Counted from the stretch's first letter, positions 1 to 8,838 are shown. The stretch is DNA of 57,827 bases from Flavobacteriales bacterium (GCA_018609045.1 JABAYK010000052.1:1-57827); one strand, 5' to 3'. The notes: generated from the letters alone by a model not told the origin. Made by a program: numbers and translations.

Positions 1-1
1 G

Positions 2-325
2 ATTAAATCTGCTTTGAGAAACTTGCTTACAAATGCCATTAAATTTTCAAACCAAAAACAAACCGTCAGTTTAGCTATTGAAGATGGTGGCTCTATTGTT
101 GAAATAAAAATTAAAGATGAAGCAGGAGGAATTCCAAAGAATATTCAAAAACAAATTTTCAAGGAGCCTTTAAAATCGGTAAGTGGCACAAGGGGAGAGC
201 GAGGCTCTGGTATCGGACTTTTATTGGTAAAAGAGTTTGTAAATCTAAATGGGGGAGATATTCAATTCGAGTCAAAAGAAAATGTAGGTACCACTTTTAC
301 CTTAACCCTCAATAAAGCCTTGTAA
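2..325 (+). CDS. Sensor histidine kinase, C-terminal ATPase domain (partial)
   Basis: This is the 3' end of a histidine kinase; the frame is open to the left edge of the window, so the true start lies outside. What remains is the HATPase_c fold. It has an N-box (LLTNAIKFS), a G1-like box in which DEAGGIP stands where DxGxGIP is usual, and a glycine-rich G2 box (GSGIGLLLVKEF), ending with a GTTFTLTL strand. The ATPase domain binds ATP and phosphorylates the histidine of the missing DHp domain. A TTG at base 14 could be read as a start but lies inside the N-box, so it is not a real start. Signal, partner regulator and localisation cannot be seen. Confidence 0.85.
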   Translation: MKSALRNLLTNAIKFSNQKQTVSLAIEDGGSIVEIKIKDEAGGIPKNIQKQIFKEPLKSVSGTRGERGSGIGLLLVKEFVNLNGGDIQFESKENVGTTFTLTLNKAL

Positions 326-387
326 ATTAGGTTTATTACCCTATTTTTTTGTTTACACAACAATTTAATTTTGGTAAAAACTCATAG

Positions 388-2253
388 TTGAAATTTTTCC
401 TGTTTCTATTCTTAAACATTGTAATCTTAAATCAGGCTTTTGGTCAGTTTTCAAAGGCTATGCAGCCTTTGCACGATTCTACCCTAAATAATTACAATTG
501 GGTAATTCAAAACTTTACCGAAAACGATATTGAGACTTTAGATTCTATCAACCAGAAAATACAAGGCTATTGGATTTTAGGTATGGCAGTTGCCCAAAAT
601 TCTGACAATAGCAAAGCCATAGCTTTATACCAAAAGGCATTAAAGCTTTCTATTGATATAAAAGACTCGACAGCAATCATAAAAAGCTATCAGGGAATGG
701 GCTTTCCTTATTTCGCTTTAGGTAAATATGCAGAGGTTCTTCAAGTACATACAAAATCTTTAAATATTGCAGAAGAACTAAACGACTCTAGCCAAATGTC
801 TTTGTTTTTAATGAGTATTGGAGCTGCTTATTATTATTTGAAAAACAAGGAGAAATGCATGGAGTTCCAACTTGAAGCTTTAAAGCTAGCCACCAAAGTA
901 AATAATGTCGAGGTGGTCATGAAGTCATCAAAAAATATTTCTGCTGTTTATTCTGAAATGGGTAAAACCGATAGTGCAGTAAAATATATGGAATACTTTA
1001 TTTCTTATGTAAAACCTAATGATTATGCACAACTTTCATATAGCTATGCTATTTTAAGTGTAGCTTATGATGTAACCAAAAGGTTTACACAAAAAAAGGA
1101 AGCTGTTGACAAGTCATTATACTTTGCATCAAAAACATCTGATAAAACAAATAGGGCCTTTGCATTGCTAAAAAGAACCGAAATTTACAAGTACCAAAAG
1201 AAAATAGATAGTGCTTTGGCTGATGCAGATACAGCCTTAGAAATTTACAGAAAAGGTAAATTAATAGATGGCATACAATACGCAATAAATATAAAAAACT
1301 GGGTACTAGAAGATGCCAATAATCCAGACATACTCATCAATGGATTAAAAGAAATAATATCCATAAAGGATACCCTATATAATTTGGAAGTTGCCGATCA
1401 GGTAGCAAATTATAAAACCTTATACGAAACCGAAAAAAAGGAGAAAGAGAACTTGGCTTTAGTCAAACAAAATCAATTTAATAAAGAAGAAGTTGTATTT
1501 CAAAAACGGAAGAATCAAACCATTTTAGTGGTGAGCTTCTTAGTACTATGCTTGCTTCTGCTATTGGTTTTTATAGTTGTTTATCGGACAAGGGTTAACC
1601 AAAGAGAAGAGTCGTCAAAAATTGAAAAAGAACGTTATAAATCTGTTTTAGCGGCCGAAGAAAAAGAAAGGGTAAGGATTGCTAGAGAATTACATGATGG
1701 TTTAGGTCAAATACTTTCTACCGCCAAAATGCATGTTTCTGCTATTGAAAATAGCAAAGGCGCGCAAATGATCAACTTTATTGATAACGCATCAAATTTA
1801 ATTGACCAAGCAGTTGTTGAGGTTAGAGCAGTTTCTCATAATTTAATGCCTGCTACTTTAATGAAGTTGGGTTTTAAATTGGCAATTGAAGAACTTGTAG
1901 AAAAAATTAATGACGTTGGAAGAGTTCAAGTAAATTTAAATTTGAGAGAGCCTTTTGGTGAAATGCCCGCTAATTTAGAAATTACTTTGTACAGAATTAT
2001 TCAAGAGATTTTAAACAATGCCTTAAAGCATAGCAACGCAAAATCAATTGATATTGGATTAAAAGTTCAAAACAATAGGTTGTTTCTTTCTATATCTGAC
2101 GATGGAGTGGGGTTTGATACAACTCAAATAGAGCAAGCAAAAGGCATTGGTTGGAAAAACATTTTTTCGAGAATCTCTATGCTTGGCGGCGATATTGATG
2201 TAAACTCTCAAAAAAATATGGGAAGTAATATCAACATATCACTTCCCATATAA
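388..2253 (+). CDS. TPR-containing membrane sensor histidine kinase (HisKA_3/NarX-DesK type)
   Basis: Complete 621-residue kinase. A TTG start at 388 is chosen because it gives a clear signal peptide (about residues 1-19); no ATG offers this. Residues 50-300 are TPR-like helical repeats, predicted to be periplasmic. A coiled segment (340-375) leads to one transmembrane helix (about 379-399). The cytoplasmic part has a HisKA_3 dimerisation helix with ARELHDGLG (phospho-acceptor His436), then HATPase_c with N-box ILNNALKHS (about 541-549) and G1 box DDGVGF. Kinases of this type normally pair with a NarL/LuxR-type response regulator, but none is encoded next to it here. The ligand is unknown. 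Its last codons overlap a terminator hairpin that serves the opposing operon. Confidence 0.92.
   Translation: MKFFLFLFLNIVILNQAFGQFSKAMQPLHDSTLNNYNWVIQNFTENDIETLDSINQKIQGYWILGMAVAQNSDNSKAIALYQKALKLSIDIKDSTAIIKSYQGMGFPYFALGKYAEVLQVHTKSLNIAEELNDSSQMSLFLMSIGAAYYYLKNKEKCMEFQLEALKLATKVNNVEVVMKSSKNISAVYSEMGKTDSAVKYMEYFISYVKPNDYAQLSYSYAILSVAYDVTKRFTQKKEAVDKSLYFASKTSDKTNRAFALLKRTEIYKYQKKIDSALADADTALEIYRKGKLIDGIQYAINIKNWVLEDANNPDILINGLKEIISIKDTLYNLEVADQVANYKTLYETEKKEKENLALVKQNQFNKEEVVFQKRKNQTILVVSFLVLCLLLLLVFIVVYRTRVNQREESSKIEKERYKSVLAAEEKERVRIARELHDGLGQILSTAKMHVSAIENSKGAQMINFIDNASNLIDQAVVEVRAVSHNLMPATLMKLGFKLAIEELVEKINDVGRVQVNLNLREPFGEMPANLEITLYRIIQEILNNALKHSNAKSIDIGLKVQNNRLFLSISDDGVGFDTTQIEQAKGIGWKNIFSRISMLGGDIDVNSQKNMGSNINISLPI
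2211..2250 (-). terminator. Rho-independent terminator of the sulfite-oxidase operon
   Basis: A perfect 10-bp inverted repeat (TATGGGAAGT at 2217-2226, ACTTCCCATA at 2241-2250) encloses a 14-nt loop. Read on the minus strand it is followed by six T residues (2216-2211), the form of an intrinsic terminator. It lies just past the stop of the minus-strand gene ending at 2269, and inside the last codons of the convergent kinase gene. There is no T-run on the plus-strand side, so it looks one-directional. Confidence 0.65.
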
Positions 2254-2268
2254 ACCTGTTTAACCTAA

Positions 2269-4113
2269 TTAATCGTCGCCTTTTTTAAAGCCATAAAATA
2301 GCTGAGAACCAAATGATTTTGGAAATTTATCCAAACCCGGAAACCCTAATTTAATGTTGGCATCATCTTTTGGAATTGAAGCAGTTTTAAAAATGTAATC
2401 CCAAATACTCAATGAAATACCGAAGTTTATTCCGTGAGTTCTGCCTTCGGGCAAATTGTAAACATGGTGCCACAAATGCATTACAGGGTTGTTAAAAATA
2501 TATTTTAAAGGTCCGTAAGTTAAATGGATATTGGCATGGTTCAAATGACCTATAGCAATAGCAATGTAAAAAACAATGTAAGCTTGGTCGGGTGTAAAGC
2601 CACCAATTAGCATAACAGCTGCATATTTCATTGGAGTATAAAACACATTCTCCATCCAATGGTATCTTAAATGAGCAGCAAATCCCATTTGCTCAACCGA
2701 GTGGTGTACTTTGTGGAATTTCCAAAAGAAACCGAAACGGTGTAACATTACGTGGGTAAACCATTGAATAAAATCTGTTGCAATAAAGAAAACCAACAGC
2801 TGAGCCCATTGTGGCATGGTTCCCATATCTATTAAGGCAAAACTTTTTAAGTCTCTTCCTACTAAAGATTTAAATATTTCTTCAGTTCCGGTGCTGAATG
2901 CAGCAAAAATTACAATCTTAAAAATGTAGAAATTAAAGAACATGTAAAATACATCAAGCCAAAAGTCTTTTCTTACAATTGGTTGGTCTTTTCGCCAAGG
3001 AAACATAACTTCTAAGCCCCAAACTACAAGCGAAAGAACAATCAACCACCAAAAGTAATTTACGTACCAAGGTTGCACTTGAAATGTAATTTCTCTCCAA
3101 ACGTAATCGGCAAAACCAAACCAACTGTTTTTTACTTCGTTCAACAAGTTGGTGTTTTGGGCAATACTTTCTGTGGCTTCAGCTAGTTGAGAGCCTGCAT
3201 TTTGTGTAGCTAAAATTCCTGTTTCGGTTGGCAATTCGTTAAAATAACTCCATTCTACCCATGAGCCATCATAATTTTTTACGTTTTCGAAACCTAAAAT
3301 TTGGGTTAAAATAAATGTGGTGTGAGCCGAACGAACTCCTGAATGACAATAGGTTATTACTTTTTTATCGGGAGTAATTCCAAGGTTTGCAAATTGATTT
3401 TTCAGTTCTTCAAAGCTTTTAACTTTTTTATTATCGTTATATTGAATACAATTGGCCCAATCATTTAAAATACTTGTTGGAATTCGACCTGCTTTAAAGG
3501 CGCCATCTTTTTGGGTTTCGCCTTCAAATTCGGCTGTTGACCTTGTATCTAAAATTATGGTGCCTTCATCATTAATTGCTGCTAAAACTTCATCTTTAGA
3601 AGCCATGATGCTTGTGTTTAATCCTTCTGGAAATTTAAAACTGGTTTTGGCAATAGATTTTACTTCAGTTGTAACTGGAAGTTTTTCCATTTCCCAAGCA
3701 TGTAAACCTCCGTTAATTAGGTTAATATTCGAGAAGTTGTAAGAGTTTAAAATCCACCACAACCTTGCGGCTTCACAAAGTCCGTTTTTGTCATAAATAA
3801 CTAATTTGTCTTCATTAGAAATACCTAAATCCCTAAATAACTCTTCAATTTGAGACTTGGTGGCCATTACACCGTTGTATGGAACTGAGTTGTCGGTAAA
3901 ATCACTTCTCCAAATATTTATGGCTCCTTCTATATGACTTTCAGCATAAGCTTCAGGTTTTTGAATATCAATAAATTTAGTTCCATCGCTAGTTAAAAGC
4001 TCAAATGCATCTTTAGGCTCAATTAACACTTTTGTGTTTTGTGAGAATCCTATAAAACTTACCAATATTCCCAAAAGGGTAAGTGTAGTTAGAGCCTTAA
4101 TTTTCAAGTTCAT
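2269..4113 (-). CDS. Tandem rhodanese fused to a membrane fatty-acid hydroxylase/sterol-desaturase domain
   Basis: A 614-residue fusion. A signal peptide or anchor (1-24) precedes two rhodanese domains (about 30-150 and 165-295). The second has the catalytic loop TYCHSGVRSAH with Cys256; the first has Cys113 in GLCEAARLWW, the usual non-catalytic position of thiosulfate/mercaptopyruvate sulfurtransferases. From about 350 on there are membrane segments and the histidine clusters of the fatty acid hydroxylase family: H454xxxH458, H467xxHH471, H523xxH526xxxH530 and H546xxHH550, which bind a di-iron centre. The rhodanese part is therefore predicted on the periplasmic side and the hydroxylase in the membrane. 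It is last in an operon after sulfite oxidase and cytochrome c, overlapping the latter by 17 bp. The substrate is unknown. Domain calls are firm; a linked function is inference. Confidence 0.9.
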   Translation of the reverse strand: MNLKIKALTTLTLLGILVSFIGFSQNTKVLIEPKDAFELLTSDGTKFIDIQKPEAYAESHIEGAINIWRSDFTDNSVPYNGVMATKSQIEELFRDLGISNEDKLVIYDKNGLCEAARLWWILNSYNFSNINLINGGLHAWEMEKLPVTTEVKSIAKTSFKFPEGLNTSIMASKDEVLAAINDEGTIILDTRSTAEFEGETQKDGAFKAGRIPTSILNDWANCIQYNDNKKVKSFEELKNQFANLGITPDKKVITYCHSGVRSAHTTFILTQILGFENVKNYDGSWVEWSYFNELPTETGILATQNAGSQLAEATESIAQNTNLLNEVKNSWFGFADYVWREITFQVQPWYVNYFWWLIVLSLVVWGLEVMFPWRKDQPIVRKDFWLDVFYMFFNFYIFKIVIFAAFSTGTEEIFKSLVGRDLKSFALIDMGTMPQWAQLLVFFIATDFIQWFTHVMLHRFGFFWKFHKVHHSVEQMGFAAHLRYHWMENVFYTPMKYAAVMLIGGFTPDQAYIVFYIAIAIGHLNHANIHLTYGPLKYIFNNPVMHLWHHVYNLPEGRTHGINFGISLSIWDYIFKTASIPKDDANIKLGFPGLDKFPKSFGSQLFYGFKKGDD

Positions 4114-4600
4114 ACCAATCTATATTTGTTAAATTTTCTCTTCTTCCTTTGTTCTCTGGCGCATAGTTTTTGGCCAAGTATGTTAAAATAATATCTTCAT
4201 TTTCGCCTAAATCCCAAAGCTTTTGGGTTTCTTGCATCCATCTTATCATTTCGAGCCATCCTTTTCTATCGGCTCTGTTTTGGGTAACTAATTTTAACGA
4301 GTGGCAAGCACCACAAGTACCCATTACCAATTCGTAACCTTCGTCAAATTTTAACCCCGAAGCAACATGAATTCCATTTTTTACTTCATCCTCAGCCAAA
4401 ACTTGTGTTTGCTTAATAGGTGTTTTTGATTCAACCTGAACAATGGTTGGCTTTGGTTTCAATAATTCAACAACTGAATTGGGGAAAAAGATTAAAACAA
4501 TTCCCAATAAAACTACAAACACAAAAAGCCTGTAAGCTACTTTTATCTTTTTTGAAAGATTGTCGAGTAAGTTTTGGTATTTTTCTTCTTGATTGTTCAA
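4097..4600 (-). CDS. Membrane-anchored mono-haem cytochrome c, likely electron acceptor of the sulfite oxidase
   Basis: A 167-residue protein with an N-terminal transmembrane helix (about 24-40) and one haem-c site CGACH (96-100). The methionines in MIRWM, about 20 residues on, are possible axial ligands. It starts one base after the stop of the sulfite oxidase gene, the arrangement seen for SorAB-type sulfite dehydrogenases, in which the Mo subunit passes electrons to a dedicated small cytochrome. It overlaps the rhodanese-hydroxylase gene by 17 bp, suggesting translational coupling. The role as a partner cytochrome is inferred from position; the haem motif is seen directly. Confidence 0.87.
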   Translation of the reverse strand: MNNQEEKYQNLLDNLSKKIKVAYRLFVFVVLLGIVLIFFPNSVVELLKPKPTIVQVESKTPIKQTQVLAEDEVKNGIHVASGLKFDEGYELVMGTCGACHSLKLVTQNRADRKGWLEMIRWMQETQKLWDLGENEDIILTYLAKNYAPENKGRRENLTNIDWYELEN

Positions 4601-4601
4601 C

Positions 4602-5849
4602 TTATACTCGTTTTACAGCAATTCGGTGGCAAGCATTGTTTAAGTATCCTTTTGGATTCCAACCTGGAATTACCATAGGCTGAGATTTTCCTGTGCTATC
4701 GGTAGCTTTTGCCCAAACTTCGTAATATCCTGCTTGAGGTAAAGTTAATTGAGCATTAAAACGTTGCCATGCGTTTTTATTTACTGCAGGTTTAAGGTTG
4801 CAGGTTTTCCAAGTAGCTCCAAAATCAATTGAAACTTCAACTTTTTGAATACTTAAATCTCCCGCCCACGCGTGGCCTCTAACTTCAAAAGGTTTTTCGC
4901 CTTTTACCATAGCACCAGTTTTTGGGTAGGTAATTATTGATTTAACAGGCATGGCCTCAATAATTTTCATGTCTTCATCTGGCACTTTTTGACCGGGTTC
5001 AACCGGATATTTTGGAACTCTATAAGAAGTGCCACCCATTTTAGGACCATCATGTTCTTTGTTTCGAACCGAAATTTTGGTAAGCCATTTTCCAGAAGTA
5101 GAAGCAGGCCAACCTCCAATTACCAATCTTAACGGGTGACCATTTAAAACAGGAATATCTTCTCCGTTCATGGCCCAAGCAATTAAGTTTTCATTGTCCA
5201 TGGCTTTTCTCATGGGTACTCCTCTCGAAATAACAACTTTGGTTGGATCGCCACTTAAGTGTGTGTCTGCACCGTAATAACCAATGTAAACAGCGTCAGA
5301 CTTTAATCCAACATCTTCTAAAACATCTTTAAGTCTTACGCCTGTCCATTGAGCACATGCAATTGCACCAACATTCCATTGGTTTCCTTTGGCAGGAGGA
5401 TTAAATTCTTTTCTACCATTTCCGCCACATTCCACAGTTAATTGGTAGGTATAAGTTTTAAATTTAGATTTTAACTCTGCAATAGTGTAAGTTCTAGGAG
5501 CTTTAACAGATTCGCCGTCTATGGTTAGTTTCCAACTATTTACATCAATATTTTGAGGAACTACTCCGTTATTTCTAACAAAGAAAACATCAGCAGGAGT
5601 AACTTCAGGGTCGAGTAGGTGAGCTGGTGTTTCTGCGTTAATTGGTTTATCGTTTAAAACAATTAAATCTTTGTGTTTTCTTTCAATTGTATTTTTTGAA
5701 GCTTCTTGTAAACCCACAGGCTCAATATCTTTAGGGAAATTTTCACCAAAAACCATTTTAGCCCCTAGCAAGCTTCCAAATGCAGCAAGGGTAGATTTTG
5801 TAATAAAACCACGCCTAGAAACATTTTTGATCGTCTTTTTTTCCTCCAT
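4602..5849 (-). CDS. Tat-exported sulfite oxidase (molybdopterin-binding, SorA/SoxC-like)
   Basis: A 415-residue molybdoenzyme. The N-terminus carries a twin-arginine signal (SRRGF at 11-15, then a hydrophobic stretch), so it is exported folded to the periplasm. The Mo-ligating cysteine is Cys141 in VECGGNGR, the signature of the sulfite oxidase family, and the C-terminal 130 residues match the Mo-co dimerisation (Ig-like) domain. There is no haem domain of its own, which fits the separate cytochrome gene directly downstream. The likely reaction is sulfite to sulfate with electrons to cytochrome c; a SoxC-like sulfane dehydrogenase role is possible, but no other sox gene is in the window. It is the first gene of a three-gene operon. 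Confidence 0.9.
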   Translation of the reverse strand: MEEKKTIKNVSRRGFITKSTLAAFGSLLGAKMVFGENFPKDIEPVGLQEASKNTIERKHKDLIVLNDKPINAETPAHLLDPEVTPADVFFVRNNGVVPQNIDVNSWKLTIDGESVKAPRTYTIAELKSKFKTYTYQLTVECGGNGRKEFNPPAKGNQWNVGAIACAQWTGVRLKDVLEDVGLKSDAVYIGYYGADTHLSGDPTKVVISRGVPMRKAMDNENLIAWAMNGEDIPVLNGHPLRLVIGGWPASTSGKWLTKISVRNKEHDGPKMGGTSYRVPKYPVEPGQKVPDEDMKIIEAMPVKSIITYPKTGAMVKGEKPFEVRGHAWAGDLSIQKVEVSIDFGATWKTCNLKPAVNKNAWQRFNAQLTLPQAGYYEVWAKATDSTGKSQPMVIPGWNPKGYLNNACHRIAVKRV

Positions 5850-6849
5850 ACCAATATAATTTCCTTAAAAATACGCTGCACGAAATTAATAGCGGTATAA
5901 TTTAAAAATTGTAACAATTATCACTCTAAAGCAAATTGGATCATCCAATGGTATTAAAAAATATTATTTACTAAACTTAAACCAGGAATAAAGCTCGTTA
6001 TTACAGTGATAGCAAGTATTAACAATGTTATGCCAACAAAAACGCAAAACTCTTTATTTACTAAATTTCAGCCGCCTATAAAAAAGGACTCCAGGTTGAA
6101 ATATTAATCACTAATTAGTAGATTTTTTAGTTTTTCCATTATAAATAGATTGTTTTGAGGTAAATTTTTTATAGTCTAAAATTAATTATATCTACCCTAT
6201 TATCAGGTAGATGTATAATAATGGATTTTAGTAAAAAGCAGCGGAAAAAATTTACTTTTAAAAGTTCAATTACTGCCCGATTTAATCCGCAACCAAAACA
6301 TTTAAAACCTGTGTAATGCAATATGGTAATTTTGGCTGCCAATTAATAAGGTTAAAAGAGTTTGCAATTAATAGAGCAGACTAAACAGCAATTAGTGCGA
6401 AAATTATAAAATTCTTTATTAAGTATATTTTGATTGATTGCAGCACTAAACTAAAATACAATTTGTTTTAAGTTATTGCAAGTCATGTAGTTATGTTTTG
6501 CTTTTCTTGCATGATTTCAGATTTTGCTATGTTAGTTTTTTTAACCCTGCCTTTCTTATTTGAAGCAGGATTGGTTTTGTTAATGGCAACAGGCAGAAAA
6601 TCTAAACCTACTGCACAAGAATTGCTAAAAAGACATGAGAAAAAAAGGAGGAGCGAACAGGAAGAAAATCTTAGTGTCGCTCCTCACCTAAACCAATCAT
6701 CAAAATCTTCATTTTTTTGGTTTTTCTTTTACGAAAGCTCCCAAAAAAAGTTTTGACCATCAAAATTAATTTTAGTAATTCTTTTGGCTTGTGATTAAAA
6801 TCACAACAACATGTTATATTGTGATTAATTTTTTGAAATAATATTTCAA
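5850..6849. other. Gene-poor 1 kb gap
   Basis: I find no long ORF or RNA gene here. The stretch is very AT-rich. It holds a 6-bp inverted repeat (tctacc...ggtaga, near 6190-6211), a possible 31-codon basic ORF at 6221-6316 (starts MDFSKKQRKK) that I cannot support further, a possible 87-codon ORF at 6493-6756 (listed separately) and a 9-bp-stem hairpin at 6648-6685. It separates the divergently oriented sulfite-oxidase operon promoter from the small ORF. Confidence 0.5.
6493..6756 (+). CDS. Small hypothetical membrane protein (doubtful)
   Basis: An 87-codon ORF in the otherwise empty gap. It would encode a hydrophobic N-terminal helix (about residues 10-31) followed by a strongly basic segment (ELLKRHEKKRR) and an aromatic tail. 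A 9-bp inverted repeat (GAGGAGCGA at 6648-6656, TCGCTCCTC at 6677-6685, loop 20) lies inside it, so part of the region may function as RNA or be a decayed repeat. I recognise no family. The membrane-then-basic layout is plausible for a real small protein, but chance is not excluded. Confidence 0.3.
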   Translation: MFCFSCMISDFAMLVFLTLPFLFEAGLVLLMATGRKSKPTAQELLKRHEKKRRSEQEENLSVAPHLNQSSKSSFFWFFFYESSQKKF

Positions 6850-7860
6850 TTATTTGCTTGCTCCTAGAGAAAGACCCTCTTTTTTGCCAAGAATAAATAA
6901 TGTGAACCAGTTATTGATAAAGCCTAATCCGTAACCACATAATTGAAAAACGGATGTAATGATGCTCAAAAATCCAACTTGTAAACTTCGATTTTGTAAT
7001 GTTGAATTGATGAAAATTGCAAAAAAGTAAATTGAAATAAACATCAGAAATAACTCGAAAATAGTCTCATTTACCAAACTGCTTAAAAGCCCCAAAACCA
7101 AAAAAAGAAAAAAAGCCGATGGAAATAAATGCGTTATTTTTAGCTCTTTTGGATGACGAGAAAATATGTTTACACGAGCAGCACCAAATCTGTAAACCTG
7201 TCTAAAAAAGCTTTTTAAAGTGTTTCTTCTTTTGTGGTAAACAAAGGCATCTGGAATTAACTTGGTTTCGTATCCTTTGTTAATAATTCTAATACTCAAC
7301 TCAATGTCCTCTCCACAAACAAAATCGCTGTAGCCATCTACTTCTTCGAAAACAGTTTTTTTTATCCCCATATTGAACCCACGTGGATTGTATTTGTGTA
7401 TTTGTTTTTTGCCTCCTCTAATGCCACCGGTGGTAAAATAGCTTGTCATGCTAAAACTTATTGCTTTTTGTAGTGGAGTAAAGTCTTTGTGGGCAGCATC
7501 TGGTCCACCAAAGCATGCAGGTTGCGATTTTGAAACTTCATTATGAATAGCTAAAAGATAGCCTTCGGGCAAAATCACATCGCTATCTAAAAAGATTAAA
7601 TATTCTCCTTTGGCATTTTCAGCTCCTAAATTTCTTGAAGGACTAATGGCCAATTTTGGTTTATGTAAATGCTGAATATTTAGCTTTTGGGTATATTTTT
7701 CAATAATGGGTTTTAAAATATCGGTGGGGCTTCCATCTGCAAATATTATTTCGAAGCCTCCAAAATTTTCTTTGGGAATATCCAAAATACAGGCGCTTTC
7801 AAGAAGCTCGGTAACTTCATCGGGTCTGTTAAATGTTGGAATTACAAATGAATACTGCAC
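6850..7860 (-). CDS. Family 2 glycosyltransferase with C-terminal membrane helices
   Basis: A 336-residue GT-A fold glycosyltransferase. It begins SFVIPTFNR, has a DSD metal/nucleotide-sugar motif (D92-D94 in FLDSDV), the acceptor-side GEDIEL motif near residue 185 and an RQVYRFG element. Two to three hydrophobic segments follow (about 245-325), so the enzyme is probably anchored at the inner membrane with a cytosolic active site. The likely substrate class is cell-surface polysaccharide or glycolipid; the donor sugar cannot be read. The start is GTG at 7860, directly before the conserved N-terminal strand. It stands alone, followed by the gap. Confidence 0.88.
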   Translation of the reverse strand: MQYSFVIPTFNRPDEVTELLESACILDIPKENFGGFEIIFADGSPTDILKPIIEKYTQKLNIQHLHKPKLAISPSRNLGAENAKGEYLIFLDSDVILPEGYLLAIHNEVSKSQPACFGGPDAAHKDFTPLQKAISFSMTSYFTTGGIRGGKKQIHKYNPRGFNMGIKKTVFEEVDGYSDFVCGEDIELSIRIINKGYETKLIPDAFVYHKRRNTLKSFFRQVYRFGAARVNIFSRHPKELKITHLFPSAFFLFLVLGLLSSLVNETIFELFLMFISIYFFAIFINSTLQNRSLQVGFLSIITSVFQLCGYGLGFINNWFTLFILGKKEGLSLGASK

Positions 7861-7878
7861 TTTTATTTATTGAGGCGG

Positions 7879-7886
7879 CAAATATA
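7879..7886 (-). promoter_or_regulatory. Candidate -7 promoter element (TATATTTG) of the glycosyltransferase gene
   Basis: On the minus strand TATATTTG matches the Bacteroidota -7 consensus TANNTTTG, 18 nt upstream of the GTG start at 7860 and downstream of the channel gene's stop. I see no clear TTG -33 element at the usual distance, so this is only half a promoter by sequence. Confidence 0.35.
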
Positions 7887-7905
7887 GTAGAGTAGAGGCT
7901 TTTTG

Positions 7906-8580
7906 TTAAGAATAGCTGTGAATCTTATCAATGTCTACCAAAATATCACCATTTTCATCTATTTCATAAATCCTGTCAAAGGTTTTACCTTCAATAATTT
8001 CGGCAGCACAATATGAAAATCTTGAATGTACCACTTGCGAAAATGTATCATCAAAGCCTTTAATTAGAATTAAAACTTCTCCTAAGTGCTTTTTCAACTC
8101 TTCTAAATTTGTTTTAAACAATGGGCTTTCTTGGTTTATTTCATGAACGATTGTCCAGTTCATGGGAAAGAAGTTTATTTTGCTTGTTTCCAGTTTTAAA
8201 GGGAAATATTTTCTTCGCATTTGTCCGTTTTCATCATCAACAAAACGCATAAACATTACCGTAGCTTCTAACTCCATTAAGATATTAGAACGCGTATTTA
8301 CAATTCTGAACATCAATGCTTTATTCCCATTTTTAAATGGACAAATAATGGCATTTTTACTAAACAGAATTTTTGCTTTTGGTTTAGAAAACCTTCCGTA
8401 AAGTAAACCTGTAGCCAATGCGAAGCCCAAAAGACCAACCAAAGCATTGATAGCCGAAATAAAATTTACCAAAACCCCTTTAGGGGCAATAGCACCATAA
8501 CCGACAGTGGTAAAAGTTTGTACACTAAAATAAAAGGCATCAAAAAATTTTTCTATTTCGGTTTCAGAAGAGGGTACACC
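7906..8580 (-). pseudogene. Inward-rectifier K+ channel (KirBac-like), pore and cytoplasmic half, downstream of an in-frame stop
   Basis: This frame directly continues the upstream fragment after a TAA at 8581-8583, with no frame change. The first codons after the stop give the pore helix and selectivity filter TTVGYG, then the second transmembrane helix (ALVGLLGFALATGLLYGRF), then an Ig-like cytoplasmic domain of about 150 residues typical of Kir channels (CPFKNGNKALMFRIVN). With the upstream part the gene would encode about 310 residues, the normal KirBac length. An alternative start (TTG at 8472) would omit the pore and give a non-functional product. Either a nonsense mutation, a sequencing error or readthrough explains it. 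The family assignment is firm. Confidence 0.85.
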
Positions 8581-8838
8581 TTATAGGTTGTCTGTTCCGA
8601 TAAAATAAATAAGGCTTCCAAAAATTAGATAAATTGAGAAATACAGCATTACAATTAAACCAATGAATTTAAACCAACTCATGTTGATGAGGTTTTGGTA
8701 TGTATCTCTCCAAAACAACCCATCGCCTTTACGCTTTACGTTAAAACTCCCGTTTTTATTAATAATGCGTTTGTTGGTTTCTAAGTACTTTTCGCCTAAA
8801 CCTGGATCGCTAAAAATATTTGGTTTTTTATTTGCCAT
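8581..8838 (-). pseudogene. Inward-rectifier K+ channel (KirBac-like), N-terminal half ending in premature TAA
   Basis: Encodes 85 residues from the ATG at 8838: a cytoplasmic N-terminus with a slide-helix-like segment (WRDTYQNLINMSW) and the first transmembrane helix (about 55-80), ending GTDNL and then TAA. The reading frame continues without shift into the pore and cytoplasmic domain. Longer upstream reading (to 9000) would overlap the divergent zinc-ribbon gene and adds nothing channel-like, so 8838 is preferred. On its own this fragment cannot form a pore. Confidence 0.82.
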
